21,639 bases of DNA from a virus: positions 1-21,639 of IMG/VR virus record IMGVR_UViG_3300037481_000177; one strand, given 5' to 3'. Shown one piece after another: positions 6,562-14,478 of this stretch. Position 1 is the stretch's first letter. Each line of letters starts with the position of its first letter. A program made the position numbers and the translations under genes. The notes beneath the pieces are model-generated. The model was not told where the DNA came from and made no database searches. It worked only from the letters and a program-made list of their open reading frames with translations.

Positions 6562-7632
6562 TTAGCTGGCGCCGTTGAACATACCAAAGCCGCTCGGGTT
6601 CTTCACCACGAGACCGGCGATGGCCTCGATCAAGCGGGCAGGGCCGCCGCCGGCGTCAGGCAGGGTCTTGACCTGCGGGAGCTTGGCGTAGCGGACCTCG
6701 ACCATGTCCATCGGGATGACGTAGCCCTTGAACGCCTGAGCGCTCAATGTAGTACCAGTAGTGCCACCGATGAAGGTGGACGGGTGCAAAATCAAGCGAC
6801 CAAAGTCACCCTCGAAGATGTCGATGGAGGACTTGAACGTGTCGTTCGACAGCTCCTGATTGAAGGTGCGGACAGAGGTCTGCGTGTAGGTGTTGGAGGT
6901 GCCGCCACCATTGATAGAAGACAAGCCACCAGCGGTCAGGTTGGTGAACGCACGCTTCAGCGTGGTGCCCAGGATGCAATCGTAGTCCCGGAAGGTGCCG
7001 GTGATGCCGTAGACGGCAGTCAGCACGTTCTGGGCGGTGGCCTCGGTGAACGAAGCGCTGGTGGTCGAGCTGACGGCGCCGGAGGCCGGTTTGAAAACCG
7101 AACCGGAGGCGACAGCGCCGATGTTAGCGGCGTTGTCGGCAGTCAACCAGTTGCCCAGGGAGCCGGTCAGGTACGGGTTGGAGGTGCTGACCTCGGTCTG
7201 CGCAGCCTGATTGGTGCACATGAAGGTCGCCTCCATAGAGCGTTTTAGCTCCACGAGACGTTTAGCAATGCCGTTTGCGAGCTCATCGCTCACGCCGGCC
7301 ACGTTCTGTGTCTCAGCGATGAATCCGATGCGCAGGTCGTTGCGGAACACCTGGCCGTAGTTGTTCAGGCGGGTCCGGTTCTCAACCGGGTTGCCGGCGC
7401 TGGACACGGTCACGTCAGCACCGTCGACAACGCCACCCATGGTCGGGGCAGCGTAATTGTCGACCTGCCACGAGAACTGCATATTGCCGATGTCCTTGCC
7501 CTTGGGGGCCATGGACACGAACGGGGTCGACTTGGCGTCGACGATGGCGATGTAGTCCGCCAGATCCTCACGGATCGCGGACGTTGAGGCGAGCGGTACT
7601 GTACCGGATTGGTTTTCTTGGAGCAGGGGCAT
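6562..7632 (-). CDS. Major capsid protein (SU10-type, DUF5309-like)
   Basis: 356 residues from ATG 7632. The N-terminus shows the signature of this family: REDLADYIAIVDAKSTPFVS, then a conserved NMQFSWQVD strand, a GGVVDGADV loop and ENRTRLNNYGQVFRND, after which comes the helix AKRLVELKRSMEATFM. This is the HK97-fold capsid group known from phage SU10 and relatives. The C-terminal part (DIFEGDFGRLILHPSTF, MVEVRYAKLPQVKTLPDAGG) also fits. It lies 3 nt after the scaffold gene and is followed by a hairpin, the normal scaffold-capsid-terminator layout. An AAGGA about 11 nt upstream of the ATG may serve as a ribosome site. Confidence 0.88.
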   Translation of the reverse strand: MPLLQENQSGTVPLASTSAIREDLADYIAIVDAKSTPFVSMAPKGKDIGNMQFSWQVDNYAAPTMGGVVDGADVTVSSAGNPVENRTRLNNYGQVFRNDLRIGFIAETQNVAGVSDELANGIAKRLVELKRSMEATFMCTNQAAQTEVSTSNPYLTGSLGNWLTADNAANIGAVASGSVFKPASGAVSSTTSASFTEATAQNVLTAVYGITGTFRDYDCILGTTLKRAFTNLTAGGLSSINGGGTSNTYTQTSVRTFNQELSNDTFKSSIDIFEGDFGRLILHPSTFIGGTTGTTLSAQAFKGYVIPMDMVEVRYAKLPQVKTLPDAGGGPARLIEAIAGLVVKNPSGFGMFNGAS

Positions 7633-7635
7633 GAT

Positions 7636-8643
7636 TTAGAGCATCCTTTTGAGTACTTGGGCTAATTCGGTGGTCGTCCCGGACTTTCGGAACTTCGACT
7701 TGGCGTTGTCCAGGCCAACCTTGACCGAATCCTTCTTTGCAGGGATGGCGGTGGGTCTACCGGGCTGACTGGGTGCCTTGGCCAGCGGGCGGGTGGCAGA
7801 TGGCTTGCCCTTGGCGGACTCCTGAGCCAAACGCAATTTGCGCCCGGCAATGAAGTCACCGACCAGCACCTGGTACTCCGGAAGTGAGGCAATCTGCGGC
7901 AGTTGCCGCAGGACGGCCTGCGCCTCGGTGTACTCGGTAGCCGAACGGTCGCGCCACCATGGGTAGAGCTGTTCTGCGATGGGCTTGATCTGCTGGTAGT
8001 TCTGCAGGAAGCGAGCACGGTTGGGGATGTGCAGGTCGATGGCGTCTTCTACACGCCGCTTGATCTGCTTCACCTCGTCCGAGCTGTACTCCTTGCCCTC
8101 TACTTCGCAGCCGTCGATGTTGTCCTCGCACCACCGTTTCAAATTCCGGGCCTTGCTCCACTCATCGTTGAGTTTGGACGCATCCCAGATATCGGAGAAC
8201 GGGTCTGCTGCGGACTGCACCGGGGCGGGCCTATCGACACTCTGCTCCAGCTTGGTCTTGGCATCGTTGAGCTCCCGCTCAAGGGATTCGGCCTTCTCCA
8301 GCGCCTCTTTCTTCTGGCGCGTGAGCTTGTCGATCCGCTTGCGGTAACCCAGCGATTCCTCGTCGCTGTTCTCTTCGGTCTCGGAAAGAACCTCCTGATC
8401 AGGCGACTCGGCCTGATCGTCCGTTTGTTCTGCGGTCGGCTCCGCATCCTCGGCCTGATCGTCCACGGAAGTGGCTTCCGGCTCCGGCGCTTGTCGCTCG
8501 ACGGCTGACGCCTTCTCTTCCTCCCCGCTGAAGCGTGACTTCAGTAGCTTGGCCAACGCCGATTCGTCGAACTGCATCGGGTTGATTGGGGGCTGTGCCG
8601 TGTTTTGGGCAGGTTTCGCTTCCTGTGTCGTCGGGATGTCCAT
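7636..8643 (-). CDS. Capsid scaffolding protein
   Basis: 335 residues from ATG 8643 (MDIPTTQEAKPAQ). The open frame begins at ATG 8679, but the 12 extra residues look like translated leader and have no ribosome site, while an AGGG lies about 10 nt before ATG 8643. Residues about 30-110 are very acidic and Gln/Glu/Ala-rich (AEDAEPTAEQTDDQAESPDQ), residues about 110-145 form a coiled coil (RIDKLTRQKKEALEKAESLE), and the C-terminus is basic (SKFRKSGTTTELAQVLKRML), as expected for scaffolds that bind the capsid through a basic C-terminal helix. Its place between the portal cluster and the capsid gene supports this. A Trp-rich middle (YPWWRDRSATEYTEAQAVL) is also seen in similar phage scaffolds. 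Confidence 0.82.
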   Translation of the reverse strand: MDIPTTQEAKPAQNTAQPPINPMQFDESALAKLLKSRFSGEEEKASAVERQAPEPEATSVDDQAEDAEPTAEQTDDQAESPDQEVLSETEENSDEESLGYRKRIDKLTRQKKEALEKAESLERELNDAKTKLEQSVDRPAPVQSAADPFSDIWDASKLNDEWSKARNLKRWCEDNIDGCEVEGKEYSSDEVKQIKRRVEDAIDLHIPNRARFLQNYQQIKPIAEQLYPWWRDRSATEYTEAQAVLRQLPQIASLPEYQVLVGDFIAGRKLRLAQESAKGKPSATRPLAKAPSQPGRPTAIPAKKDSVKVGLDNAKSKFRKSGTTTELAQVLKRML

Positions 8644-8692
8644 GCTTTTAGACCCTGCAAGCCGGGTATGCTGCGCCATGGTTGTTGAAGGC

Positions 8693-8713
8693 CAACCAAG
8701 AAGCCATTGGTTG
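8693..8713. other. Small perfect hairpin in the gap before the scaffold gene
   Basis: A 7-bp perfect stem (caaccaa at 8693-8699, ttggttg at 8707-8713) with a 7-nt loop lies in the gap between the small portal-linked gene and the scaffold. On the minus strand there is no T-run, so it is not a standard terminator. It could tune translation of the scaffold gene or protect an mRNA end. It may also be chance. Confidence 0.3.
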
Positions 8714-8722
8714 AGTGAGAGC

Positions 8723-8965
8723 CTAGAATTGACCGGAAGTCAACTCCCTCCCATTTCTTAGCGCACTGATTTGTGCGATGAGATCCTTGATTGCGGCGGC
8801 CCGGCCCGAGTTATAGGCACGGTCCTCCGCAGAAAGTGATGGGATGATGGCGTTGTGCACCTCATCCCGGAGTGTGTCGTCGAGGATTTGGCCCATGGCC
8901 TTGAGCACGGGGTGCTCCTCGGACACAGAGAGGGCCTCGGAGAGCTGTTCGTCGGTCAGTTTCAT
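8723..8965 (-). CDS. Small portal-linked phage protein
   Basis: 80 residues from ATG 8965, overlapping the portal stop by 4 nt. It is helical and acidic: LTDEQLSEALSVSEEHPVLK, then DDTLRDEVHNAIIPSL, and then a 'DRAYNSGRAAAIKDLIAQI' motif. I recognise the 'YNxGRAAAIxDL' motif from small proteins encoded just after the portal gene in many podovirus-like phages. Its function is not established; a role in assembly with the scaffold is plausible from position. No membrane or signal sequence is present. Confidence 0.68.
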   Translation of the reverse strand: MKLTDEQLSEALSVSEEHPVLKAMGQILDDTLRDEVHNAIIPSLSAEDRAYNSGRAAAIKDLIAQISALRNGRELTSGQF

Positions 8966-11049
8966 TGGACTCCGAGGCGGCCCGTGATGGCGTTCTGCTG
9001 CTGTTGGACGCTGAACTGCAGGTTCTCGATGTACTTCTGCAGGTTGGCTTGGAAGAGCGGGTCCTGCTGCAGTTGGGCCTGGTATTTGGGGTTGGATTGC
9101 AGGACTTGCTGCGAGAATTGGAGGCGCATGGGCGCGGTGGGGTCGTTCTCCCGCAGTTGCGGCGGGTTGCCGAGGGACATCAGCGCAATCTCGTCGTTGG
9201 TCTCGTTGAACATCTTCTGGGCGGCGGGGCCCTGCTGCATGACCAGCTCGCTGGCGAGGGTCGGATCGATGGCCCGGAGGGCGACGGAGATGAGCTTGGC
9301 CCGGTCGATGACGCCGGCGGTGTCGAGGGGGAGTACGAGGGTGGAGATGGCTTTGAGCTTCTCGGTCACGAGGTCGGTGCTCATCTCGCGCACGTCGAAC
9401 TTGAGCATCACGTCGAAGTCCTGCACGTCCTGCGGGAGCGGGGTGGCCGAGGCCGTGATACGCTGGATCTCGGCGGGGCCGATATATTGCAGGGTGAGGG
9501 CTAGGACCTGGCGGAAGGCCTCGGTCCAGCCGTGCAGCCAGTTGTTGATCAGGCGCTGCTGGCGCATCTGGGTGATCACTGGGGGGACCTTCTCGGTCGG
9601 GCGCCCGAAGTAGCGGTCGGTCTGGGCCTCGATGGCCGCGATCAGTTGGAAGGCCACACCGGGCTCGCGGGCGGGCGGTTGCAGGAAGCCGATCTCGCCG
9701 CGGCGCAGGACCGGGATCTGGATGGCGGGGCCGATCTTGAGGTTTCCGCCGCGGGTCTTGGGGACCTCAATGGGCGGGAGGGTGGCGAGGGACGTGTAGT
9801 CGAAGATGGAGTCGCGCTGGGCCTTCACCTCGTGCTGCCAGGTGGAGCAGACCTCGGGCACGCCGCGGCTCTCGGTGATCTGGCGGTGGATGAGCTCGGA
9901 GCGCCAGACAACGAAGGGATACTGGCCGTGCGCGTAGTCGAGGGCCTCGAAGTAGCCCCACTTGTCGCCGACTTGGGGGGAGAAGACCGTGTAGAACACG
10001 CCCGGGATACCGTCGGAGTCGACGGCTTTTTGATAGGCATAGACGATTTCGATGAGGTTCTCGCGGTCGAGGATTGAGTTCTCGGCAATGCCGACGGCGC
10101 CGTACTGGAAGGCAGCGTAGTCGCTGAAACGGCCCATCGTATTGATGGCCTCCTGGGCCCACTCGGCATCCCACTCCTCGGTCTCGACCTTGTTCAGGAG
10201 CTGGGCCTCGGTCATGTAGAACCGGCGGAAGACTACCCGGGCGGACTGGATGTCAGTGGTCTCGGGAGGAAACACCAGCTCATCCCACGGTGCGAGGGCT
10301 GCGATCATGGGCTTGTTGGTGACCATGGTCGGGATGGGGAAGTCGCACTCGCCCTCGTCGCGCAGTTCGCGGATGGCCTTGAGGGCCCGGCGCTTACGGA
10401 GATTGGGGAAGGCAGCGATGAGGAGCTCCGCGGATTGATCGTCGGCCTCGGGGTTGGCGATGAGGTTGGGCAGATCGGCGAGGACAGAACCTGCGGGCGA
10501 TTGGGCGGCGAGGGCCATGACCTGATCCATGGTCAGGTACTGCTCCTTCTGTCCGAGCTCCTGCTGCCATGTGACATGGACGCCAGCCCAGCCGTAGGTC
10601 CAGAGATACTGGGAGAGCAGCTCGACCTCGCGGGTGAGGTCGTTGTACATCCGGGCGTTGACCGTCCAATCCATCAGGTTGTGCGCGGTGACGGCTTGGT
10701 CGAGCTGGCTGATGTTGGTGGGCGATACGCGGAGCATCGAGCGCCAGAAGGAGGTGCTGCAGAGGTCGACGAGGCCGTTTATCACCTCGTCGGCAAGCGG
10801 TATGCGCGTGTCGGAGGCACCGTCCCAGGGGAACGCCGGGGCATTGCGGTTGGAATCATTCCACTTCTTCCCGTCGTCGCTCTGGCCGGGCCAGCGGCAG
10901 AAGCGCACGCTCTCCACATTTTCGACACGGGCGTAGACGCCGTAGTCGGTGGCCGAGCGCCGCAGCTCCTCGGTCAGTGCGCTGACATTGGGCTCGTCGC
11001 CGACTCGTGCCATCACGTCGGTCGCTTGCTTGTATGAATCGCCTTGCAT
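8962..11049 (-). CDS. Portal protein
   Basis: 695 residues from ATG 11049. The frame is open to a TTG at 11085 inside the terminase gene, but ATG 11049 lies 11 nt after the terminase stop with AAGAAA in between and is preferred. The length, position between the large terminase and scaffold, and motifs support a podovirus portal: FPWDGASDTRIPLADEVINGL in the first 100 residues, then WLGWAGVHV-like core strands (YGWAGVHVTWQQELGQ), WRSELIHRQITESRGVPEVC, and a glutamine-rich helical C-terminus (about the last 70 residues, with QAQLQQDPLFQANLQKYIEN) that would form the barrel. The portal is the dodecameric ring at the capsid vertex that threads DNA and carries the adaptor. Confidence 0.88.
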   Translation of the reverse strand: MQGDSYKQATDVMARVGDEPNVSALTEELRRSATDYGVYARVENVESVRFCRWPGQSDDGKKWNDSNRNAPAFPWDGASDTRIPLADEVINGLVDLCSTSFWRSMLRVSPTNISQLDQAVTAHNLMDWTVNARMYNDLTREVELLSQYLWTYGWAGVHVTWQQELGQKEQYLTMDQVMALAAQSPAGSVLADLPNLIANPEADDQSAELLIAAFPNLRKRRALKAIRELRDEGECDFPIPTMVTNKPMIAALAPWDELVFPPETTDIQSARVVFRRFYMTEAQLLNKVETEEWDAEWAQEAINTMGRFSDYAAFQYGAVGIAENSILDRENLIEIVYAYQKAVDSDGIPGVFYTVFSPQVGDKWGYFEALDYAHGQYPFVVWRSELIHRQITESRGVPEVCSTWQHEVKAQRDSIFDYTSLATLPPIEVPKTRGGNLKIGPAIQIPVLRRGEIGFLQPPAREPGVAFQLIAAIEAQTDRYFGRPTEKVPPVITQMRQQRLINNWLHGWTEAFRQVLALTLQYIGPAEIQRITASATPLPQDVQDFDVMLKFDVREMSTDLVTEKLKAISTLVLPLDTAGVIDRAKLISVALRAIDPTLASELVMQQGPAAQKMFNETNDEIALMSLGNPPQLRENDPTAPMRLQFSQQVLQSNPKYQAQLQQDPLFQANLQKYIENLQFSVQQQQNAITGRLGVQ

Positions 11050-11060
11050 GGTCGTTTCTT

Positions 11061-12773
11061 TTAGTATCCACCGCCGCCGCGACAATCAAAGCCCCCATGG
11101 CCTACGAAGGCAAGACCTGAGACTAAAAGCATCCCCAGGCAGTCGATGGGATCCTTGGTGCAGCCCTTCTGGCCGTCGCGTCCGGTGTGCTCGGAGAGTG
11201 CGTAGACCAAGTTGGCGCAGTCGTTGGTGATGTAGAGCGATGGCTCGTTGAGCGGGGTGAGGGGTTGGGTGGCGTCGTAGGAGAGGAGGCTGTTGATTGC
11301 GGAGGTGCGCTGGTCGACGGGCACGCCGGGTGCGGGTACGAATGCCATGGGCTCGTCCAGCGGGTTGTCGGATTCGGCCAGGAGGTCGATGAGCGTGGTG
11401 CCGCCGGCCTCGGAAAGTGCGGGGGAACCGCCGGCTTTGGGGTCGATCAGGCGCATCACGGGCTCGCCGTAGCCGAGGTCGGATTCGATCTGGCGGAAGA
11501 GGTTGCGGTACTCGGAGATGGATCGGCCGGCGTCGAGAGTTTGGGCTGGTCCGAGCTTGCCGTCGGGCTTTTCGGAGGGCAGGGCCCACTCTCCAAAGTT
11601 GGAGAAGTCCGGGAACTCGCGGACAACGATGCGCTTGCCGTCCTCGTAGACCAGGAGCCAGAGGCAGAACCAATTGCGGGCACCCGCGGGGTCGCAGACC
11701 ATGTACAGGGTTCCGCCCGGGGGCACTTTGGAGGATGGGATGCAGTGGATATCGGGGCGGAAACGGGCGAAGGCCTTGCCGATGTTGTCCGAGGCCCAGC
11801 CGTAGGCCCGGGTCAGGATCTGTCCCATAGGCGAGGTGACGAGCTTCGACTTCATCTCGTCGAATGGGTTGTACGGGTTGTCCTCGGAGTAAAAGAAAAC
11901 GGTTTTGCGCCTGGTTGCGGGCTGCTCCATGACCCGGGGAGCTTTGCCGGGTGGCCATGTAGGCAGGCCCTGCTTGCCGGCAAGGAGTTCGCCGGTGCCC
12001 CAGTTCTTGACCTGTGAGCCCGCGGTAAATTCCTTGTAGACCGAGGCCACGCCTTCGAGGGGTGTCTGGGTCACGAGGAGCTTGCCGCGGCGGGTGATCA
12101 GGCGGTAGCGCAGTGTGTCCACCCAGGATTGCGGGACCAGCTCGTCGCACCAGATCAGGTCGGCCTCACGGCCTTCGATGGTGTTCTCGGATTGCGTGTA
12201 GTTCAGGAAGTCGCAGCGTGATCCGTTGGGCAGGATGAATGAGCCGTCGGTGAAGCCGTTCTTGCGGCTGTAGTTCAGGTAGTGGATACGGCCCTTCTTG
12301 GTGGCCCGGAGTGCGACAGGCAGATAGTTGTAGATTGCGGGCTGTTGGACGGTGACCGAGGTGGCGTGAGAGGTGTGGCAGCAGAGGACGCTGGCGTTCT
12401 CCTTCTCAAGGAGGGTTTGAACCACGCGGCGTGCGGCCCAGAGGGTTTTGCCTGCGCGGTTGCCGCCGGAGATGAGGAGCTCCTGAGTGGATTGAAACTC
12501 GGTGTTGGCGATTTCCCAGTGATCCGGGATGAAACCGTAGGTGTAGGGGTCGGCCTTTTCGAGGAGGACAAGCTGGGTGCGCTTCTGCTTGAGCTCGAGT
12601 GCGCGGGGGTGATGGGCGTCTACCCGGGGGATGACGGGGTGCAGTGGTTGTTCGTTCCACCAGGTGTCGTTGCAGTGGTCGGAGCAGAAGCGCTTTTGAT
12701 TGGGGCCGGTGCGGACCTTGATGATCTCGAAGGGCTTGGAGCAGGTCAGGCAGAGGTTGGGGGATTGGCTCAT
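11061..12773 (-). CDS. terL: Terminase large subunit with an N-terminal zinc-finger-like motif
   Basis: 570 residues from ATG 12773. ATPase motifs: Walker A GGNRAGKT at residues 103-110, Walker B LIWCDE at 206-211, coupling motif TQTP at 235-238. Nuclease motifs: acidic residues Asp361 (VCDPAGARNW) and Asp444 (LIDPKAGG), and a late Asp in CTKDPIDCLG. It drives DNA packaging into the prohead and cuts the concatemer. The first 34 residues carry a Cys8-x2-Cys11 and Cys30-x3-Cys34 motif, which suggests a small zinc-binding domain that most terminases lack. The gene is preceded by the interval 12774-13070 and followed by the portal gene. AGGA lies only 1-2 nt before the ATG, which is tight for a ribosome site. 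Confidence 0.93.
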   Translation of the reverse strand: MSQSPNLCLTCSKPFEIIKVRTGPNQKRFCSDHCNDTWWNEQPLHPVIPRVDAHHPRALELKQKRTQLVLLEKADPYTYGFIPDHWEIANTEFQSTQELLISGGNRAGKTLWAARRVVQTLLEKENASVLCCHTSHATSVTVQQPAIYNYLPVALRATKKGRIHYLNYSRKNGFTDGSFILPNGSRCDFLNYTQSENTIEGREADLIWCDELVPQSWVDTLRYRLITRRGKLLVTQTPLEGVASVYKEFTAGSQVKNWGTGELLAGKQGLPTWPPGKAPRVMEQPATRRKTVFFYSEDNPYNPFDEMKSKLVTSPMGQILTRAYGWASDNIGKAFARFRPDIHCIPSSKVPPGGTLYMVCDPAGARNWFCLWLLVYEDGKRIVVREFPDFSNFGEWALPSEKPDGKLGPAQTLDAGRSISEYRNLFRQIESDLGYGEPVMRLIDPKAGGSPALSEAGGTTLIDLLAESDNPLDEPMAFVPAPGVPVDQRTSAINSLLSYDATQPLTPLNEPSLYITNDCANLVYALSEHTGRDGQKGCTKDPIDCLGMLLVSGLAFVGHGGFDCRGGGGY

Positions 12774-13057
12774 TTCCTAATATTTTTCGCTTTGGGAAAC
12801 CCGTCGACTTTTACCGTTCCAGCGGAATTGCCGACCCCCTCCCCCCGGGGCCCGGGCGGCCTGGTGGCTGGCTTGTGTAACGGGGTAGGACACTGGGTCT
12901 GCCGATGGGTGCTGACGTGCGTTTCGATCAATGTTTGCAGGGGTTTGCTGCGTGTTTGCGTCACCAAGTGAATATAACTGCTATTGTAGGCATGAGTGCC
13001 CGAAACAGGCCTAAATACGTGGTTTTCAGTGGTGCTGCCGCGGTAGGGGTAGGACAT
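12770..13057 (-). CDS. Doubtful ORF in the interval between the terminase genes
   Basis: A 95-codon frame (ATG 13057) whose stop overlaps the terL ATG by 4 nt, like most real neighbours here. Against it: no ribosome site, a His/Thr/Pro-rich composition unlike other genes (SYPYRGSTT start, KPATRPPGPRGEGVG in the middle), no recognisable domain, and a GC-rich low-complexity block. I see no helix or motif suggesting a function. The interval is equally well read as non-coding DNA holding packaging or promoter signals. It contains an 11-bp direct repeat GGGGTAGGACA (12882-12892 and 13046-13056) and an 8-bp inverted repeat (12998-13005 with 13057-13064). Confidence 0.25.
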   Translation of the reverse strand: MSYPYRGSTTENHVFRPVSGTHAYNSSYIHLVTQTRSKPLQTLIETHVSTHRQTQCPTPLHKPATRPPGPRGEGVGNSAGTVKVDGFPKAKNIRK

Positions 13058-13070
13058 TTCGGGCCATTAC

Positions 13071-13691
13071 CTAAACCAAGTCGGGCGTCTGCTCGTCGTT
13101 CACGGGCGTCACATCGCGCTCTTTCAGGTCCTTCATCAGGTCGCGATGATTAACCGAAGCGGTCATAGCGAGGTGAATTGAGGTAGGCTGACCCTTAATC
13201 ACAGCGAGTTTGTCGGTTAGCACAGCGACCGCTACGGGCAAGCCACGATCATCGATCAAGTTAATAGAGGATTCGGCCAATCTCTTGGTGCCTTTCCAGA
13301 TTGCGACCTCTAGGAATCCGGTCACGTCTTTGCGCCAGTCCTCCTCGTTCTCAGGGTAGTCGACCGGGACCTTAACACCGCGGATCAGCTTAAACGCAGT
13401 CGCCGGGCTGAGTCCGGTGGCTTCAGCGATCTTCTCAAGCGACTTGTTCTCCAGGATACCAGCGACGACTGCGTCCGCCTTCTCTTGGGTCAGCTTGTTG
13501 TTGAAGTGTTGGTTGGGGTGATGGCTTTTGACGTACCCAAGCTCTTTGACTGCGTTGAAGACCTTCTCCTGCGTTGACTGGGGGATCTCGGTGTTACCTG
13601 CCAGTACCCGCTGTGTGTAGAGGTAATTGACGCCTGCTGCCTTGGCGACGTCCTCGAGACTCGGCTTCTTCTTTGGCTTCTCACCCGGCAT
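13071..13691 (-). CDS. Putative terminase small subunit with LacI-type HTH
   Basis: 206 residues from ATG 13691, overlapping the upstream stop by 11 nt; a GTG at 13718 is the alternative. Residues about 10-56 match a LacI-type helix-turn-helix (SLEDVAKAAGVNYLYTQRVL, then an 'IPQSTQEKVFNAVKELGY' helix). A second HTH lies at about 84-105 (SLEKIAEATGLSPATAFKLI). The C-terminal part (about 118-175) has WRKDVTGFLEVAIWKGTKRL and PVAVAVLTDKLAVIKGQPTS, which resembles the 'GilxDKxxllxGxPT' region of phage DNA-binding proteins often placed as small terminase subunits. Position just before the large terminase, across an unusual interval, fits site-specific packaging. A transcription regulator is the alternative. 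Confidence 0.62.
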   Translation of the reverse strand: MPGEKPKKKPSLEDVAKAAGVNYLYTQRVLAGNTEIPQSTQEKVFNAVKELGYVKSHHPNQHFNNKLTQEKADAVVAGILENKSLEKIAEATGLSPATAFKLIRGVKVPVDYPENEEDWRKDVTGFLEVAIWKGTKRLAESSINLIDDRGLPVAVAVLTDKLAVIKGQPTSIHLAMTASVNHRDLMKDLKERDVTPVNDEQTPDLV

Positions 13692-14478
13692 ATGGTTTGA
13701 ACGAGTATGGGTACTCACCCCAGTGGTTGAGTTGCATCTTGGGCTTCATGGAGAAGTGCTGCACGCCTGCCAGGGTCATGCGGGCTGCGGCTGCGTAATC
13801 CTCAGAGAGGTACTCGAGTTTACCCGGCCTCGATTCCATTGCGAACGGCATCCACAGGGTCGGGAAGCGCTCGACGCGCACATCGTCGCACCAGTCGATC
13901 TTGTACGGGTACTGCACTCCTGACCCTCCCAGCGCATCAAGTGTTGCTATAAGGCATTTGCGGGGGATTGCGAGGCATCCGGACGCGAACATCGTAATGG
14001 GCACTAACTCCGCTGCGCATTCGGCGTCGGAGACCTGATGCTTGAGGGCCTGCAGGTGCTCTGCCTTGGGCCGGAGGGCCGGCCTGGGCGGAACCGTGCG
14101 GCATGGGTAGGGGATGCAGACCGTTGCCTGGTGCTCATGGGCGAGCTCGGCCATGTGGATGATATCCGATGCATCGAACTCAATGTCGTGGTCGAGTTGG
14201 ATCCACACGTCCTTGCCGCTGTCGAGAAACCACTTGGTGGCGCGGCACCGGGACCGACTGATCAATGCATCCTCCCGGATGGTGCGCAGATCGGTCTGGC
14301 GATCTGACCATGAGAATTTGGCGGTCAGGTCGACCCAGGACATGATGCACGCGGAACTCATGCCGCCGTAGGCGTACATACTGAAGTGGATCGAAGGCCT
14401 GGTGCCTGCCTGGGGCGGTTGCTCTGTTGGAATGAATGGATCTGCCATCTGTGGGGATTCTGCCTTGGTTGCGTTCAT
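13681..14478 (-). CDS. Glycosyltransferase-like protein (GT-A fold)
   Basis: 265 residues from ATG 14478, 4-nt overlap with the upstream HTH gene. The segment WIQLDHDIEF with Asp96-His97-Asp98 looks like the DxD metal and nucleotide-sugar site of GT-A enzymes. Other features fit: ASGCLAIPRK around 165-174, a Cys-Asp-Asp (197-199), and SEDY at 225-228, a typical acceptor-side acidic motif, followed by His241. The N-terminus up to about residue 28 is Pro/Gln-rich and probably disordered. There is no signal peptide. It could modify phage DNA bases, virion proteins or host surface sugars; the neighbours (small terminase and HTH) do not decide which. Identification is from motifs, not alignment. 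Confidence 0.68.
   Translation of the reverse strand: MNATKAESPQMADPFIPTEQPPQAGTRPSIHFSMYAYGGMSSACIMSWVDLTAKFSWSDRQTDLRTIREDALISRSRCRATKWFLDSGKDVWIQLDHDIEFDASDIIHMAELAHEHQATVCIPYPCRTVPPRPALRPKAEHLQALKHQVSDAECAAELVPITMFASGCLAIPRKCLIATLDALGGSGVQYPYKIDWCDDVRVERFPTLWMPFAMESRPGKLEYLSEDYAAAARMTLAGVQHFSMKPKMQLNHWGEYPYSFKPYAG

Noticed and set aside
7856-8161. Additional minus-strand frames within the scaffold gene
   Set aside because: Arg/Ser-rich or Gln/Arg-rich shadow frames within a clear scaffold coding sequence.
11187-12017. 276-codon plus-strand ORF
   Set aside because: Antisense shadow of the large terminase; Gly/Val/Glu-rich low-complexity translation.
12960-13000. Sigma-70-like promoter with TACAAT before the large terminase
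   Set aside because: The -10 resemblance is fair, but no acceptable -35 lies at 16-18 nt, so it is mentioned only within the interval finding.
13490-13684. 64-codon minus-strand ORF inside the putative small terminase gene
   Set aside because: Arg/Ser/Thr-rich shadow of the HTH frame, with no start signal.
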